Shown in pieces: positions 20,104 through 30,574 of a DNA stretch of 64,000 bases. Numbering within the stretch: position 1 is the first letter of the stretch; each line of letters starts with the position of its first letter. The translations under genes were made by a program, and so were the position numbers. Source of the DNA: Mycobacterium spongiae (GTDB lineage: Bacteria; Actinomycetota; Actinomycetes; Mycobacteriales; Mycobacteriaceae); assembly GCF_018278905.1 (NCBI RefSeq), contig NZ_CP046600.1, positions 3,782,001-3,846,000 on the forward strand, written 5' to 3'. The notes below the pieces were generated by a model that had not been told where the DNA came from, searched no databases, and worked only from the letters and a program-made list of their open reading frames with translations.

Positions 20104-21363
20104 TCAGCCGGCCAACCGCTCGGTGCGCAGCGATACTCCTGCCACCGGGAATCGCGCGAGCAACGCCTCACCCATCGCGGCCGCGGGGGTCAACACACCA
20201 TGCAGGTCGGACAGCTTGTCGCGGTCGAGTGCCAGCGCCAACCCGCACTCCCCCAGCAATACCGATGTCGCCTTGTAACCGGGGTCGCCATCTTGTTCCA
20301 TTCGTGCCACGTATCGAGCTCCGCTGGCCGTCGTGGTGTAGGTCTCGACGCGGTAGTAGCCGCGGTCCCGAGTCGCGGCGCTAGGACCGGTACCTGGCTT
20401 GGGAACGACACGCTCGATCAGCCCACGCGGCAGGAATCGGAAGTAGCGGCCGCCCAATAACGTCATAACGTTGCCAAATCCACTGAACGCGGCCGACGCT
20501 AGCGGCGCCACGATGGAGGAACCCACGCTCATGCTTTCGCTGTAGCGGAACCTGCGGCCGTAGGCCCAGTCGAGCAACCCGTTGCTGCGGCGCACGACCC
20601 GGGTGTTCGTCGACGCCATCATGAACCCGGTCGTCCAGAGCCCCGCCAGTTCCGGCGCGATTCGACGACCACGGCGCCACGGTAGGTCCGGCTGCGGGCC
20701 GAGTTCAGGTTCGGCGCCGCGGTCGGTGCTCAGCGTGTACGGGTCGGCAAGCTGGCGGCGGGCGTCGGGATCATTGGACATGGTGCTCAGCACTTCGAGC
20801 ATCGACGCGATGGTGCCGCCGGACAGCCCGCCAGCGAAAGAGCGCACCACGAAGTCGGTGGCGAGCAGCTCGCCGGCGCCGTCGTCGGTTGCCGCCCGGT
20901 GTAGCGCGTAGACGCTCAGATCCGACGGAACCGAGTCGAACCCGCAGGCATGCACGATGCGCGCACCGGTATCGGCGGCCTGCTTGTGATAGAGGTCGAT
21001 GCTGTTGCGCATGAACATCGGCTCGCCGGTCAGGTCGGCGTAGTCGGTGCCCGCCGCGGCGCACGCGGCCACCAGCGGCAATCCGTAGCGGGAGTAGGGC
21101 CCGACGGTGGTGATGACGACTTGGGTGCGGGCGGCCATCTCATCGAGTGTCGAGGGCGATCCGGCATCGGCAGCCACGATGGGCCACGACCGCGCAGGTT
21201 CGGCCAGAGTCTGGCGGACGGCGAGCAATCGCTCGGTGGATCTGCCGGCCAGTGCGATTCGCGTGTCACCCCCGGCCCGGGCGAGGTATTCGGCGGTGAG
21301 TTTCCCCACAAAACCCGTGGCCCCGTACAGCACGATGTCGAATTCGCGCGGTGTTGCACTCAT
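20104..21363 (-). CDS. Saccharopine-dehydrogenase-like / trans-acting enoyl reductase family protein (Rv2449c-like)
   Basis: 419 aa from ATG 21363, which equals the length I recall for Rv2449c. An upstream in-frame start at 21411 adds residues without family character. N-terminal Rossmann fold: EFDIVLYGATGFVGKLTAEYLA, then VVITTVGPYSRYGLPLVAACAAAGTDYADLTGE, HACGFDSVPSDL, and a C-terminal hydrophobic/basic region (YFRFLPRGLIERVVPKPGTGPS). The closest functional relatives are enoyl reductases acting on polyketide lipids, but no PKS gene is nearby, so the substrate is open. A TAGCGT hexamer lies seven bases before the ATG, suggesting a leaderless message. Confidence 0.88.
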   Translation of the reverse strand: MSATPREFDIVLYGATGFVGKLTAEYLARAGGDTRIALAGRSTERLLAVRQTLAEPARSWPIVAADAGSPSTLDEMAARTQVVITTVGPYSRYGLPLVAACAAAGTDYADLTGEPMFMRNSIDLYHKQAADTGARIVHACGFDSVPSDLSVYALHRAATDDGAGELLATDFVVRSFAGGLSGGTIASMLEVLSTMSNDPDARRQLADPYTLSTDRGAEPELGPQPDLPWRRGRRIAPELAGLWTTGFMMASTNTRVVRRSNGLLDWAYGRRFRYSESMSVGSSIVAPLASAAFSGFGNVMTLLGGRYFRFLPRGLIERVVPKPGTGPSAATRDRGYYRVETYTTTASGARYVARMEQDGDPGYKATSVLLGECGLALALDRDKLSDLHGVLTPAAAMGEALLARFPVAGVSLRTERLAG

Positions 21364-21494
21364 CGGCTCGACGCTACTCCCGGCCATGGGACGCACTGGG
21401 TCGTGCCCCACTCCCCCGCAGGCACGCGTGGGGCCACTACCGCGCGTATATTCTCAGCCCAACCCGGACGTCGATCGAACCACTGCTCGCACGA

Positions 21495-23831
21495 CTAACC
21501 GGGATGGCCGTTGTTTCCGGACGGGCCCTGATTGCCTTCGACGCCCGAGGTGCCACCCGGCGCCCCGCCTCCGCCACCGGCCCCACCGGCGCCACCGGGT
21601 GCCAGATCGCCACCCTGGCCGGGCGTCGTTGTACCCCCAGCGGCAGTCCCGCCGTTGCCGCCGTTTCCGCCGTGGCCCCCAAGGCCGCCCTCGCCACCGG
21701 AACTACCGCCACCGATGCCCCCGCTGGTACCGGCGAACCCGATCAGTCCACCGGCCGCGCCGCTGCCCCCGCTGCCACCGACGCCACCGACACCGCCAGT
21801 GCCACCGGTGCCACCGACCCCGCCCGTAGCGCCGTCACCGCCGAGGGCAACTCCGCTGCCGCTAATAGCCGCTCCGCCGGCACCACCGACACCGCCGGCA
21901 CCGCCGATGCCGCCGAGTCCGCCGACGCCGCCGATTCCACCAGCACCTCCGGCGCCACCGATACCGATGAACGCCCCGGCCGCACCGCCGTTGCCACCGA
22001 CACCCCCGCTGCCGCCCGCGCCGCCGGTCCCGCCACCACCACCGAGGCCTCCAACACCACCCTCACCCCCGGTCGCAACCGCTGTCGTGTCAGCCCGACC
22101 CTCCCCGCCGGAGCCGCCAGCACCACCCGCAAAGCCGGGCGCGCCGGTACCGCCGGTCCCACCGATCCCACCGGAACCACCGTCACCGCCATTGCCGACG
22201 AACATGCCGCCGCGCCCGCCGCTACCGCCAGCACCGCCAGTACCGCCACTGCCTCCCGCCACGCCTAGTGCCCCGTTGCCAGCGCCGCCCTGGCCACCGA
22301 TGCCCCCCATGGCGCTACCAGCACCTGTGTTGTGCCCTACACCGCCTATACCGCCCGCACCACCGGCGCCGCCGTCCACGCCCCCGGTAACGCCGCTGCC
22401 GCCGTTACCACCGGTGACGACGACATTGCCCATGATGGTGCCGTTGTTCGTGACTGTCGCCTGCCCGCCGGCCCCGCCGGCGCCGCCGTTGCCGCCTTCG
22501 GCACCGGCGGCACCACCACTACCGCCATTACCGCCGGTGAAATTGAGGTTGCCCTTCCCGACCGTGCCAAAATTTGTGAAACCCACTTCCCCGCCGTGCC
22601 CACCGGTGCCGCCGGCCTCACCGGCACCCCCGTCGACGCCGGGGCCGCCGTTGCCGCCGGTGAGACTGAAAGGACCGAGTCCGCCGAAATTCTCTACGTA
22701 ATGAGGCATGCCGTTGGCGCCGGGACCGGCCGCCTCACTTGAGCTCGGGTTCATCCCGTCTGTCCCCGCCAGACCGGCACCACCGTCGCCACCGGCACCG
22801 CCGGAACCGAACCAGTTGGCGTTACCCCCATTGCCGCCCGGCCCGGGCAGACCGCCACGGACGCCCGGCGCCGCCGACCCGCCGTGCCCACCGTCACCGC
22901 CGTCGCCGAGCAAAATCCCACCAGCCCCGCCAGCACCACCGGCGGCACCGACACCACCATCACCGCCCCAACCACCGCTACCGAGATACCTGGCGGCGCC
23001 GCCCATACCCCCAACCCCGCCCCCGCCTAGAGCGTTACCGAAGCCACCATGCCCGCCAAATCCACCATTGCCGAGCACGCCGCCAACCCCACCGGTTCCC
23101 CCCGTGCCGCCGATGCCACCCAGCGCCGACGAGGGCCCACCCACACCACCCGTTCCCCCGTTGCCGATGAGGCCCCCAGCCCCACCGACACCGCCAGCAC
23201 CCCCGACGGTCGCGGCCACCATCGCAGCGCCGCCAGCCCCACCGGCCCCTCCATTGCCCAGCAACCAACCTCCGCTACCACCAGCACCACCAGCAGCACC
23301 GACCCCACCTGCCCCACCGACGCCGCCATCGCCGAGCAGCCCCGCCGCCCCGCCCGCACCGCCGTTTTGGCCCGCCGCGCCCGAGCCGCCATTACCCCCA
23401 CTACCGAACAACAGACCACCCGGGCCACCCGCCGCCCCTGTTCCGTCAGCCCCGTCGGCGCCGTTGCCGATGAGTGGGCGCCCTAAGAGCGCCTCGGTGT
23501 GCGCGTTGATCGACGCCAGCACGTCCCCCTCGACACTTTGCTGCGCGGCGTTGACGGCCTCGGCGGCCGCATAAGCGCCCCCGTTGGCGCGCACGGCCTG
23601 GACGAACTGGTCGTGAAATCCCGCCACCTGGACGCTGAGCGCTTGATAGTCGCGGGCGTGGCCAGAAAACAACGCCGCAATGGCCGCCGACACCTCATCA
23701 CCCCCGGCGGCCAGCACCGCGGTGGTCGGGGATGCCGCGGCGATGTTGGCTGCGGCAAGTGCCGATCCGATCGCGTGCAGATCGGCGGCAGCCGAGATCA
23801 ACATCGCCGGAGCCACGGTCACATACGACAT
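21495..23831 (-). CDS. PE_PGRS family protein with an atypical central segment (778 aa)
   Basis: ATG 23831 begins [18 protein letters not shown]. The PE domain covers about 95 residues ([19 protein letters not shown]), the linker is [11 protein letters not shown], and PGRS repeats follow. At about residues 360-480 the repeat is interrupted by segments not of GGX type ([55 protein letters not shown]), which look like beta-solenoid turns with Asn/Thr ladders. The C terminus is [17 protein letters not shown]. The leader ORF at 23842-24114 ends 10 bp before the start. First gene of the PE_PGRS island downstream of the Rv2449c-like gene. Confidence 0.92.
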   Translation of the reverse strand: MSYVTVAPAMLISAAADLHAIGSALAAANIAAASPTTAVLAAGGDEVSAAIAALFSGHARDYQALSVQVAGFHDQFVQAVRANGGAYAAAEAVNAAQQSVEGDVLASINAHTEALLGRPLIGNGADGADGTGAAGGPGGLLFGSGGNGGSGAAGQNGGAGGAAGLLGDGGVGGAGGVGAAGGAGGSGGWLLGNGGAGGAGGAAMVAATVGGAGGVGGAGGLIGNGGTGGVGGPSSALGGIGGTGGTGGVGGVLGNGGFGGHGGFGNALGGGGVGGMGGAARYLGSGGWGGDGGVGAAGGAGGAGGILLGDGGDGGHGGSAAPGVRGGLPGPGGNGGNANWFGSGGAGGDGGAGLAGTDGMNPSSSEAAGPGANGMPHYVENFGGLGPFSLTGGNGGPGVDGGAGEAGGTGGHGGEVGFTNFGTVGKGNLNFTGGNGGSGGAAGAEGGNGGAGGAGGQATVTNNGTIMGNVVVTGGNGGSGVTGGVDGGAGGAGGIGGVGHNTGAGSAMGGIGGQGGAGNGALGVAGGSGGTGGAGGSGGRGGMFVGNGGDGGSGGIGGTGGTGAPGFAGGAGGSGGEGRADTTAVATGGEGGVGGLGGGGGTGGAGGSGGVGGNGGAAGAFIGIGGAGGAGGIGGVGGLGGIGGAGGVGGAGGAAISGSGVALGGDGATGGVGGTGGTGGVGGVGGSGGSGAAGGLIGFAGTSGGIGGGSSGGEGGLGGHGGNGGNGGTAAGGTTTPGQGGDLAPGGAGGAGGGGGAPGGTSGVEGNQGPSGNNGHPG

Positions 23832-23841
23832 CTCAGTCCCC

Positions 23842-24114
23842 TTACTGGGTTGGTTCCGGGCTGAGACCAGCCCGGAAAGTTTCGGTGCCGCAATACACGT
23901 ACGTGTGATTGCCGGACACTATGTCCGGGGTGTGCCGGCCGGAATGGCTCTGGGAGTGCCCGCACCGATGGCGACCGTTGTGGTGATCGGTGGATGACGA
24001 AACATGTGATGCGACAAAGGCAGACGGGCTCATCGGGTGTGATATCGGGACGCGCAGGTATCGAGTCCGGGCGCGGTCGTGCGGCGTGGCCCCGACGTCG
24101 CTAAGTGCCACCAC
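23842..24114 (-). CDS. Putative leader ORF of the PE_PGRS gene (90 aa)
   Basis: GTG at 24114 has AGGGGAGG just upstream and starts about 27 bases downstream of the shared promoter's -10. The sequence begins [18 protein letters not shown]. Its stop (TAA) lies inside the Shine-Dalgarno region of the PE_PGRS gene at 23831, so ribosome traffic could be coupled. The last 75 codons align without gaps to the leader ORF at 37807-38178 (shared RVPIS-PMSPS, SHSGR, GT-T-R-G-S-PTQ). The antisense strand is open too, so protein expression is unproven. Confidence 0.42.
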   Translation of the reverse strand: MVALSDVGATPHDRARTRYLRVPISHPMSPSAFVASHVSSSTDHHNGRHRCGHSQSHSGRHTPDIVSGNHTYVYCGTETFRAGLSPEPTQ

Positions 24115-24123
24115 GACCTCCCC

Positions 24124-24170
24124 TTGAGATACATTTAATGAAGTAAACATCGGAGGATGGCATTTGGCAA
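24124..24170 (-). promoter_or_regulatory. Shared PE_PGRS-type promoter, copy A
   Basis: Minus strand: -35 TTGCCA (24170-24165), 17-base spacer, -10 TTTACT (24147-24142), then the conserved TCATTAAATGTATC block. The same arrangement occurs at 29729-29757, 34997-35025, 37750-37778 and 42125-42153. It drives the leader ORF at 24114 and the PE_PGRS gene at 23831 (5' leader about 300 bases). Confidence 0.65.
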
Positions 24171-24737
24171 CTGCCGCCTCCTGGATCAGGCCCGCGCAGT
24201 AGGACAGAAAAGCGTTGTAGCAGAGCATCGTTAGGTCGATTAGGTGAACCTGCAGACTCATCGATGCGTCGCGGACAGCCAGGGTGAAATGGAATGCTCA
24301 GGCACGAAAACCAAGAGTTGAGCAGCGCCCATCGTCTGTTGGACCAGCCGGTAGCTTTGGTGCGGCCGGGTGCTGTCTTCCGGTGTGACGCGTTCGCGTG
24401 TGCGGTGCTTGCAGCGGGCTATCCCTGACACCTGTGTACCGGGTTTGAACCCGCGGCACCGCAGATACGCTGCGACGACGTTGGTCCGCGCTGCGCTGTC
24501 GCGGTTGCGATGTCGCGTACGTCAGCGCCTTCTAGCGCCACCGGGTCTGCGGATCGGCTGCCGCCCGTCTGCCGCGCAGCGCAGCGGTCGCCTGCGGCCG
24601 CCGATCACTAAATCCAACCCACAAACCGATAACTTCAGTTATAGTAGTTTTTTCCGCTGGCGCTAGCCCGCCACTGCAGGGCGATGCGCTGGGTGTTTCC
24701 ACGATCGGTTCATTGAGGACCGGATCGGAGGGTGGCG
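24171..24737. other. Divergent intergenic region between two PE_PGRS genes
   Basis: No gene. It contains copy 1 of a dispersed GC-rich repeat (about 24445-24530: CTGCGACGACGTTGG, GCGCTGCGCTGTCGCGGTTG). At 24628-24647 is a variant of the shared element (ATAACTTCAGTTATAGTAG) oriented toward the PE_PGRS gene at 24738. Confidence 0.6.
24628..24650 (+). promoter_or_regulatory. Variant PE_PGRS promoter element (ACTTCA-N6-GTA)
   Basis: GATAACTTCAGTTATAGTAG matches the conserved downstream half of the shared promoter (ACTTCA, six bases, GTA). It lies about 90 bp before the PE_PGRS start at 24738. The -35 box is not clear here. The TTCCGCTGGCGC that follows resembles the sequence before the 2383 gene. 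Confidence 0.5.
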
Positions 24738-26186
24738 ATGTCGTACTTGGTGACGGTTCCGGACACAGTGGCAACGGCGGCAACGGATCTGGCGCGTATT
24801 GGCTCGACACTGAGCGCAGCCAATGTGGCCGCGGCGGTGCCCACGACAGGGGTGGCAGCCGCGGGTGCCGATGAAGTATCAGCGGCGATCGCGGCACTGT
24901 TTTCCGCCCACGCTCAGGCCTATCAGTCGCTCAGCGTGCAAGTGGAGGGGTTTCACACCCGATTTGTCCAAGCCCTCGCCCGTGCTGGGGGTGCGTACGC
25001 GGCCGCCGAAGCGGCTAACGCCGCGCCGTTGCAGGCGGTGCCGCCTGAGGTGTTGGCGGTAATCAATACGCCCACCCAGGCGCTGTTCGGACGTCCGCTA
25101 ATCGGCGACGGTGCCAATGGGACCGCACCGGGACAGGCCGGTGGAGCCGGCGGGTTGCTGTACGGCAACGGCGGCAACGGCGCGGCTGGGGTGAACCCCG
25201 GGGTGGCCGGAGGTGCTGGTGGTGCCGCGGGGTTGATCGGCAACGGCGGAGCCGGCGGCACCGGTGGTGCCTCGGCGGCCGGCGGTGTGGGCGGTCGTGG
25301 CGGCTGGTTGTTCGGCAATGGCGGCATCGGCGGCACCGGCGGGTCCAGCGTCACCATGGGCAGCGATGGGGGACTAGGTGGCGCCGGCGGTGCCGCCGGA
25401 TTATTCGGGTTCGGCGGCCCGGGCGGGGCCGGGGGTGCGGGTGCGGACTTGGTATTCCGGTCCGGCTCCTCCGGCGGCGCCGGCGGCGCAGGCGGCCAAG
25501 GCGGGCTGCTGTTGGGCGGTGGTGGAAGCGGCGGGGCCGGCGGAACAAGCGGTGCCGGCGGTGCCGCCACCCCCTTCGGCGGGATCGGTGGTGCCGGCGG
25601 GGCCGCTGGCCTGCTCGGGGCCGGCGGGGCCGGCGGGGTCGGCGGGGACGCCCTTGGTCCTCTTGGTGAGGCCGGCGGCAACGGCGGGGCGGGTGGCACC
25701 GGCGGGTGGCTGTACGGCGACGGCGGGGCCGGCGGGAGCGGCGGGAACGGCAGCACGGACCTTCTCGGGGAGATATTTCCCGGGGCCGGTGGTGCCGGCG
25801 GGGCCGGGGGGGACGCCGGACTGATCGGTAACGGCGGGAGCGCTGGGGCCGGCGGGACCGGCGGGAGCTCCCGAGAGCTTGGTGTTACCGGCGCGGACGG
25901 CGGACTCGGCGGGAGTGGCGGATCTGGCGGGTGGCTGTACGGGTCCGGCGGGTCCGGCGCGGCCGGCGGCGCCGGCGGCGCCGGCGCTGGCGGTGGCGGG
26001 GCCGGCGGTGGCGGCGGTGGCGGCGGCGACGCTCGGTTGATCGGTAATGGCGGTAGTGGCGGTAGTGGTGGTGCTGGCGGGACCGGCGAACTGGGCACTC
26101 CGGATGGGACTGGTGGGGCCGGCGGTGCGGGCGGCACCGGCGGATCCCTACTTGGCGCCCCCGGCGGGACCGGCCTCCCAGGCTGA
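24738..26186 (+). CDS. PE_PGRS family protein (482 aa)
   Basis: ATG 24738 ([18 protein letters not shown]) is preferred to the GTG six bases earlier, with GGAGGG nearby. PE domain residues 1-95 ([19 protein letters not shown]), linker [19 protein letters not shown], and PGRS repeats with [12 protein letters not shown] units and a poly-Gly run ([16 protein letters not shown]) near residue 430. It ends [13 protein letters not shown], a typical PGRS terminus. It is divergent from the preceding PE_PGRS gene and convergent with the next. Confidence 0.93.
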   Translation: MSYLVTVPDTVATAATDLARIGSTLSAANVAAAVPTTGVAAAGADEVSAAIAALFSAHAQAYQSLSVQVEGFHTRFVQALARAGGAYAAAEAANAAPLQAVPPEVLAVINTPTQALFGRPLIGDGANGTAPGQAGGAGGLLYGNGGNGAAGVNPGVAGGAGGAAGLIGNGGAGGTGGASAAGGVGGRGGWLFGNGGIGGTGGSSVTMGSDGGLGGAGGAAGLFGFGGPGGAGGAGADLVFRSGSSGGAGGAGGQGGLLLGGGGSGGAGGTSGAGGAATPFGGIGGAGGAAGLLGAGGAGGVGGDALGPLGEAGGNGGAGGTGGWLYGDGGAGGSGGNGSTDLLGEIFPGAGGAGGAGGDAGLIGNGGSAGAGGTGGSSRELGVTGADGGLGGSGGSGGWLYGSGGSGAAGGAGGAGAGGGGAGGGGGGGGDARLIGNGGSGGSGGAGGTGELGTPDGTGGAGGAGGTGGSLLGAPGGTGLPG

Positions 26187-26651
26187 CAGTCCGGCACAAG
26201 ACTGCTGCCGCGAATCTTTCGAGAACTGGGGCGGCCGCGAAACGCTGGCTGAATCGGGTCCTGCAGAATGCCGGGCTGGCGCGATTGCCCAACACATCGA
26301 GTACAAGTCCCCATTGGCCGATGTCACCATCGTTGAGGCGATCGCTTTCCGGCGAGCTATCGACTGTTCAGCGGCGCCGGCCACCGTGTGGGCTTCGTTG
26401 GCGATCTCCGTCGAGGCGTTCACGCTAGGCGCCGGTTCGGCCTGTGGCGCCGCTTCGGCACTGGCCGCGGGCCGACGACTCACCCAACTGAGATGGCACC
26501 CAGCACGTACACCGACAATGGCAGCATCCGCCGTCACGGATCCGTCATCGAGAGGCGTCGGGTCGCGACACCGCAGTCGACAACGACGTCGGCACGGCGA
26601 TCAGGGTTGGCGACGCCCACCCGCTATCCAGCAACCGTAGCCGCTGACCGG
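26187..26651. other. Intergenic between convergent PE_PGRS genes, no gene called
   Basis: Several frames continue from the PGRS shadows. None has an independent start or recognisable motif. A short TDNGS-like string at about 26513 is too short to call a transposase relic. Confidence 0.4.
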
Positions 26652-29246
26652 TTAGGGCGACCCGTTGATCCCGTCGGTGCCCAGCAACAGCCCCCCGGTG
26701 CCGCCGGTGCCCGGGTCGCCGTCGAATCCGCCGGCGCCGCCGGCGCCGCCGTTGCCGCCGTTGCCGATCACCACCGCGTCGCCCCCCGCACCACCGTCCC
26801 CGCCGAACAAGGCGCCGACACCGCCGGCACCGCCAGCACCGCCGTTGCCCATCACTTCCCCGCCCAGGCCACCAACCCCACCAGCACCCCCGAAGCGGCC
26901 GTAGCCGCCGGCGCCGCCAGCTCCGCCGCCACCCAGCCACCTGGCATCGCCGCCGGCGCCGCCATCTCCACCTCGTTCACCGGCACCCCCGAACCCACCA
27001 GCTCCGCCACTGGAGAACAACAACCCCGCACTGCCCCCGACCCCACCATCCCCACCAACCCCACCTATGCCGCCAGTCCCGCCGACACCGCCCGCACCGA
27101 ACAGCAACCCGGCACTACCGCCGGCCCCACCATCGGCCACACCGACTGCGCCGGTGCCGCCGGAGCCGCCGGAGCCGCCGGGGCCGCCCAGCAGCCCCGC
27201 GTCGCCGCCGACTCCACCGACACCCCCAGCAGCGCGGGAAGGACCTCCTCCGCCGTCCCCGCCGGTCCCGCCGCCGGCAGCGAGTAGCCCACCGAAGAGC
27301 CCGCCGGCGCCGCCGGCCCCGCCAGCACCACCGATGCCGCTGAAGGTTGCCCCGCCGAAGCTTGCCCCGCCGTTCCCACCGGCCCCGCCGGCGCTCAACA
27401 ACCCCCCGGCGCCGCCAATTCCGCCAACCCCGCCAACACCGTCGCTCTCGGCGATCCCGCCGACCCCGCCGGCTCCACCATCACCGACCAGCCACCCACC
27501 GGCCCCGCCGGCCCCGCCAGCCCCACCAACTCCGCCGAAAGCCCCACCCGCCCCACCAGCCCCGCCGGTACCCCACAGCCCGCCGGCCCCGCCGGCCCCG
27601 CCAGCCGTACCTAAGTCGGTTGCGCCGGACCCGCCGGCCCCACCGTCACCGAGCAACCAGCCCCCAGGCGCGCCGCTGGCCCCGCTACCCGCGGCGCCGG
27701 GAGTACCGTTCCCGATCACCGGGCGCCCCGTCAGATCCTGGATGGGCGCGTTGATCGTGCCGATCACATGCTGCTGCAGCGTGTGCCACGTTGAGGTAGT
27801 GGCCTGGGCGTTGAAGCCGTCCAGACCCACCAGCACACCACTGACACCGCCGACACCGTCGACGCCCACCGTTGCGCCGGTCCCGCCGATGCCACCGTTG
27901 CCGCCGTTGCCGATCAGCACCCCATTACCCCCAGCACCGCCGACACCGCCACTATTGTCCAGGTCGCTGCCGCCGGCCCCACCGGCGCCGCCGGCCCCCC
28001 CATTGCCGATCAGCAGCCCGCCCCGGCCTCCGCCACCGCCGCCACCGCCGTCGCCTGATGGGCCAGTGCCGCCGGCGCCGCCGGCCCCGCCGTTGCCGAA
28101 CACGCCGCCTGATCCACCGGCACCACCGTCGCCTCCGATGCCCAAAGCGGTGGTGCCGCCGGTCCCGCCGCTGCCGCCGCTGCCAAACCAGCCGCCATCA
28201 CCACCATGACCGCCATCACCACCATTGGCAACACCAATCGCACTACCGAATCCGCCGGTCCCGCCGACCCCGCCGCCGCCGAACAACAGACCGCCATCAC
28301 CGCCAGCCCCACCAACTCCGCCAACCCCGCCCTCCGTGCTAGTGGCGCCGCCGGCCCCGCCCGCGCCCCCGTACCCGGTCAGCATGCCGGCATCGCCCCC
28401 GTCCCCACCAGCACCCGCGGTCGTACCGCGACCGCCGTCACCGCCGTCGCCACCACCGGCCCCGACCAACCCAGCCAGCAATCCGCCAGCTCCGCCAGCT
28501 CCACCAGCCCCGCCAGTTGAATTGTCCCCAAATCCGCTGCGTCCGCCGGTCCCGCCGGCACCGCCGGCACCTAACAACCCTCCAGCCCCCCCAGCCCCGC
28601 CAGCCCCGGCGACAACACCGCTCGCGCCGATCCCGCCGGCCCCGCCGGTACCCCACAACCAGCCACCAGGCCCCCCGACACCACCAGCACCACCCGTCGA
28701 TCCGGCGCCCATCCCGGCCCCACCGGCTCCACCCGCGCCGCCAGCACCGATCAACCCCGCGGCACCACCGGCCCCACCGGCCCCACCGGTTTGACCGGCC
28801 GCGCCGGACCCCCCGGCCCCACCATTGCCGAGCAACCAGCCCCCCGGTGCCCCCGCAGCCCCGGTGCCCGGGGCCCCGTTAGCGCCATTGCCGATCAACG
28901 GGCGCCCGGTCAATGTCCGGATCCGCGCATTGACCGGGCCCAGTGGGTCAGTGAGGGCGGCGACACCAGCGGCCTCGGCACTGGCGAAGGCATCCGCCCC
29001 CGCGGTCAACGCTTGTACAAACCGGGCTTCAAACGCCGCTGCCTGCGCACTCGCGACCTGATAGGCCTGCCCGTGCGCGGAAAACAACGCCGCGATCGCC
29101 GCCGACACCTCATCACCGGCGGCCGCCACAATCCCCGCCGTCGACACGGCCGCCGCCGCGTTCGCCTCACTGATCGTCGACCCGATACCGGCCAGATCCG
29201 ACGCCGAGGCCACCATTTCCTCTGGTACTGCCACCACAAACGACAT
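26652..29246 (-). CDS. PE_PGRS family protein with duplicated linker (864 aa)
   Basis: ATG 29246 within GAGGAGACCGTGATGTCG, beginning [18 protein letters not shown]. The PE domain covers about 100 residues. The first linker is [20 protein letters not shown]. Midway, near residue 500, a second linker-like block ([20 protein letters not shown], then [16 protein letters not shown]) restarts the PGRS pattern without another PE domain, so the protein has two PGRS arrays. It ends [16 protein letters not shown]. Closely related in architecture and 5' sequence to the gene at 30575-33217, so the two are probably tandem duplicates. Confidence 0.93.
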   Translation of the reverse strand: MSFVVAVPEEMVASASDLAGIGSTISEANAAAAVSTAGIVAAAGDEVSAAIAALFSAHGQAYQVASAQAAAFEARFVQALTAGADAFASAEAAGVAALTDPLGPVNARIRTLTGRPLIGNGANGAPGTGAAGAPGGWLLGNGGAGGSGAAGQTGGAGGAGGAAGLIGAGGAGGAGGAGMGAGSTGGAGGVGGPGGWLWGTGGAGGIGASGVVAGAGGAGGAGGLLGAGGAGGTGGRSGFGDNSTGGAGGAGGAGGLLAGLVGAGGGDGGDGGRGTTAGAGGDGGDAGMLTGYGGAGGAGGATSTEGGVGGVGGAGGDGGLLFGGGGVGGTGGFGSAIGVANGGDGGHGGDGGWFGSGGSGGTGGTTALGIGGDGGAGGSGGVFGNGGAGGAGGTGPSGDGGGGGGGGRGGLLIGNGGAGGAGGAGGSDLDNSGGVGGAGGNGVLIGNGGNGGIGGTGATVGVDGVGGVSGVLVGLDGFNAQATTSTWHTLQQHVIGTINAPIQDLTGRPVIGNGTPGAAGSGASGAPGGWLLGDGGAGGSGATDLGTAGGAGGAGGLWGTGGAGGAGGAFGGVGGAGGAGGAGGWLVGDGGAGGVGGIAESDGVGGVGGIGGAGGLLSAGGAGGNGGASFGGATFSGIGGAGGAGGAGGLFGGLLAAGGGTGGDGGGGPSRAAGGVGGVGGDAGLLGGPGGSGGSGGTGAVGVADGGAGGSAGLLFGAGGVGGTGGIGGVGGDGGVGGSAGLLFSSGGAGGFGGAGERGGDGGAGGDARWLGGGGAGGAGGYGRFGGAGGVGGLGGEVMGNGGAGGAGGVGALFGGDGGAGGDAVVIGNGGNGGAGGAGGFDGDPGTGGTGGLLLGTDGINGSP

Positions 29247-29404
29247 CACGGTCTCCTCACAATCGATTGAGCCGCGGCCGACTCCCGCAGTACAGCGCCG
29301 GCGCCGCGCATACTGTCACCATCTGGTCGCGTCAGCCAGGACACATGATCGTGCGGCCGCTGCAGCCACATACGGCAGCCGAGCAAACCGCCTCGGCGTC
29401 GGCG

Positions 29405-29615
29405 GACGTCGCCAGCCCCACCATTGCCGTACAGCAGCCCACCGTGACCCCCAGCCCAGCTTGTTCCGGGCTGCGTGGCCGACCCGGCCATCGCCGCCGT
29501 TGCCCCACAGGAGCCCGCCGTCGGCATCGTCCCCTTCAGTCGTGGTCGTCTTGGCGCCGTTGCCGACGAGCGGGCCTGGTGCGAGTCTGTGGACACAGTC
29601 GGTGCGCTCGATGCT
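29405..29615 (-). pseudogene. PGRS remnant
   Basis: The minus strand reads PLVGNGAKTTTTEGDDADGG, then [11 protein letters not shown]; after a frame change it reads [15 protein letters not shown]. These are fragments of a PE_PGRS linker and first repeats resembling the 34766 and 38189 genes. The PE domain and the rest of the array are missing. Promoter copy B is still present 115 bp upstream, so a whole PE_PGRS unit has decayed here. Confidence 0.7.
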
Positions 29616-29714
29616 TCTGAGCAAGCCGGCCGCATCTTCGACCCCGATGGCCGCTGCGAAGCACTCGGCGGGCTCACTGCGACTCCGACGAATGGCATGC
29701 CCCCCCTTTCCGGA

Positions 29715-29757
29715 AATACAATAAATGAAGTAAACACCCTCGGGATGGGGTTGGCAA
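29715..29757 (-). promoter_or_regulatory. Shared PE_PGRS-type promoter, copy B
   Basis: Minus strand: TTGCCA (29757-29752), 17-base spacer, TTTACT (29734-29729), then TCATTTATTGTATT. It points at the PGRS remnant. The start of the leader (FTSFIVF) resembles the other copies, but the reading frame is lost. Confidence 0.6.
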
Positions 29758-30217
29758 CCGTTCGCCCCTTCTCCGCCCAAAGAAGATGCAGGAAATCTTC
29801 TGCCACAGAGAGTGATTGGATTTGGTCGGCGACAAACACGGCTCGTCGATGCGTCGCAGAAGCCGCTCGGAGGCGCCGGGAGGCGTTTTCGGGGTTGCCG
29901 CCGTTCCGCCCGCCGCCATGCCGATCGCCCCTTGGAATGGGTCAGCCTGGGTGGCGGTATGGGGGCGATGGGTGATCGGTTGGGTGGGTCGACAAACACG
30001 CTCGTCGCGGATCGAATGCGTTACAAGTCAGGTGGCCCACCGTGGCATTACTGAACGGAGTTCGTATCTGCCTCATCGCAAGTGCGGCTCGACGTCGTTG
30101 TTCGCCGCGCTGCGCTGCCGCGGTCGCGCTGTCGCGATCACGCTGCCCGTCTGGCTATTCGAAAGCTACCGGGTTTCTGATTGGCGGTGCGCCGTGGGCA
30201 CAGGTGGCTGCCGCTAG

Positions 30218-30261
30218 TTGGCGAGCCCAACTTCGCGAAAATTTACTTCAAATACTGAAGT
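30218..30261 (+). promoter_or_regulatory. Shared element with perfect inverted repeat ACTTCA-N5-TGAAGT
   Basis: TTTACTTCAAATACTGAAGT at 30242-30261 contains a perfect inverted repeat. A TTGGCG lies 18 bases before TTTACT. No intact gene follows on the plus strand, so this is probably an orphan copy left by rearrangement. Confidence 0.4.
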
Positions 30262-30574
30262 CTTCTTGCGTTGTGATCGTCCACCGATTCTGCAGGTATC
30301 ACAGATACGAGGGCGGGCGTCGATGATCGGCGACCGTCATTTTGAGATTCATCGCGACACGGTTCAAGAACCGGATCCGCGAACCCGACTCGCGGCCATG
30401 GTCTTAGCGTGTACCGACGAGTTGCGTCGTTCTCACTTCGACTGTGTCAGCCTGGGAGGCGTTGCAGACGCGATGGGTCGTTGGTCGGTTGGTTGATTGG
30501 TTGCTTGGCTATGCGCTGCGTGCGTGTCCATCATCGACCCTTCTTCCTTGAGGACGTCAATTCGTGCCTGCTGG

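Larger units (their letters stand above)
29247..30574. other. Long intergenic region with PGRS relic, shared promoter and dispersed repeat
   Basis: Contains a decayed PGRS fragment (29405-29615, minus), promoter copy B (29729-29757, minus), GC-rich dispersed repeat copy 2 (about 30065-30150) and another shared element (30241-30261, plus). A 57-codon plus-strand frame at 30323-30496 (MIGDRHFEIHRDTV) has no recognised family and is not called. Confidence 0.55.

Noticed and set aside
26513..26640. TDNGS-like string as transposase relic
   Set aside because: Only five matching residues and no further transposase blocks.
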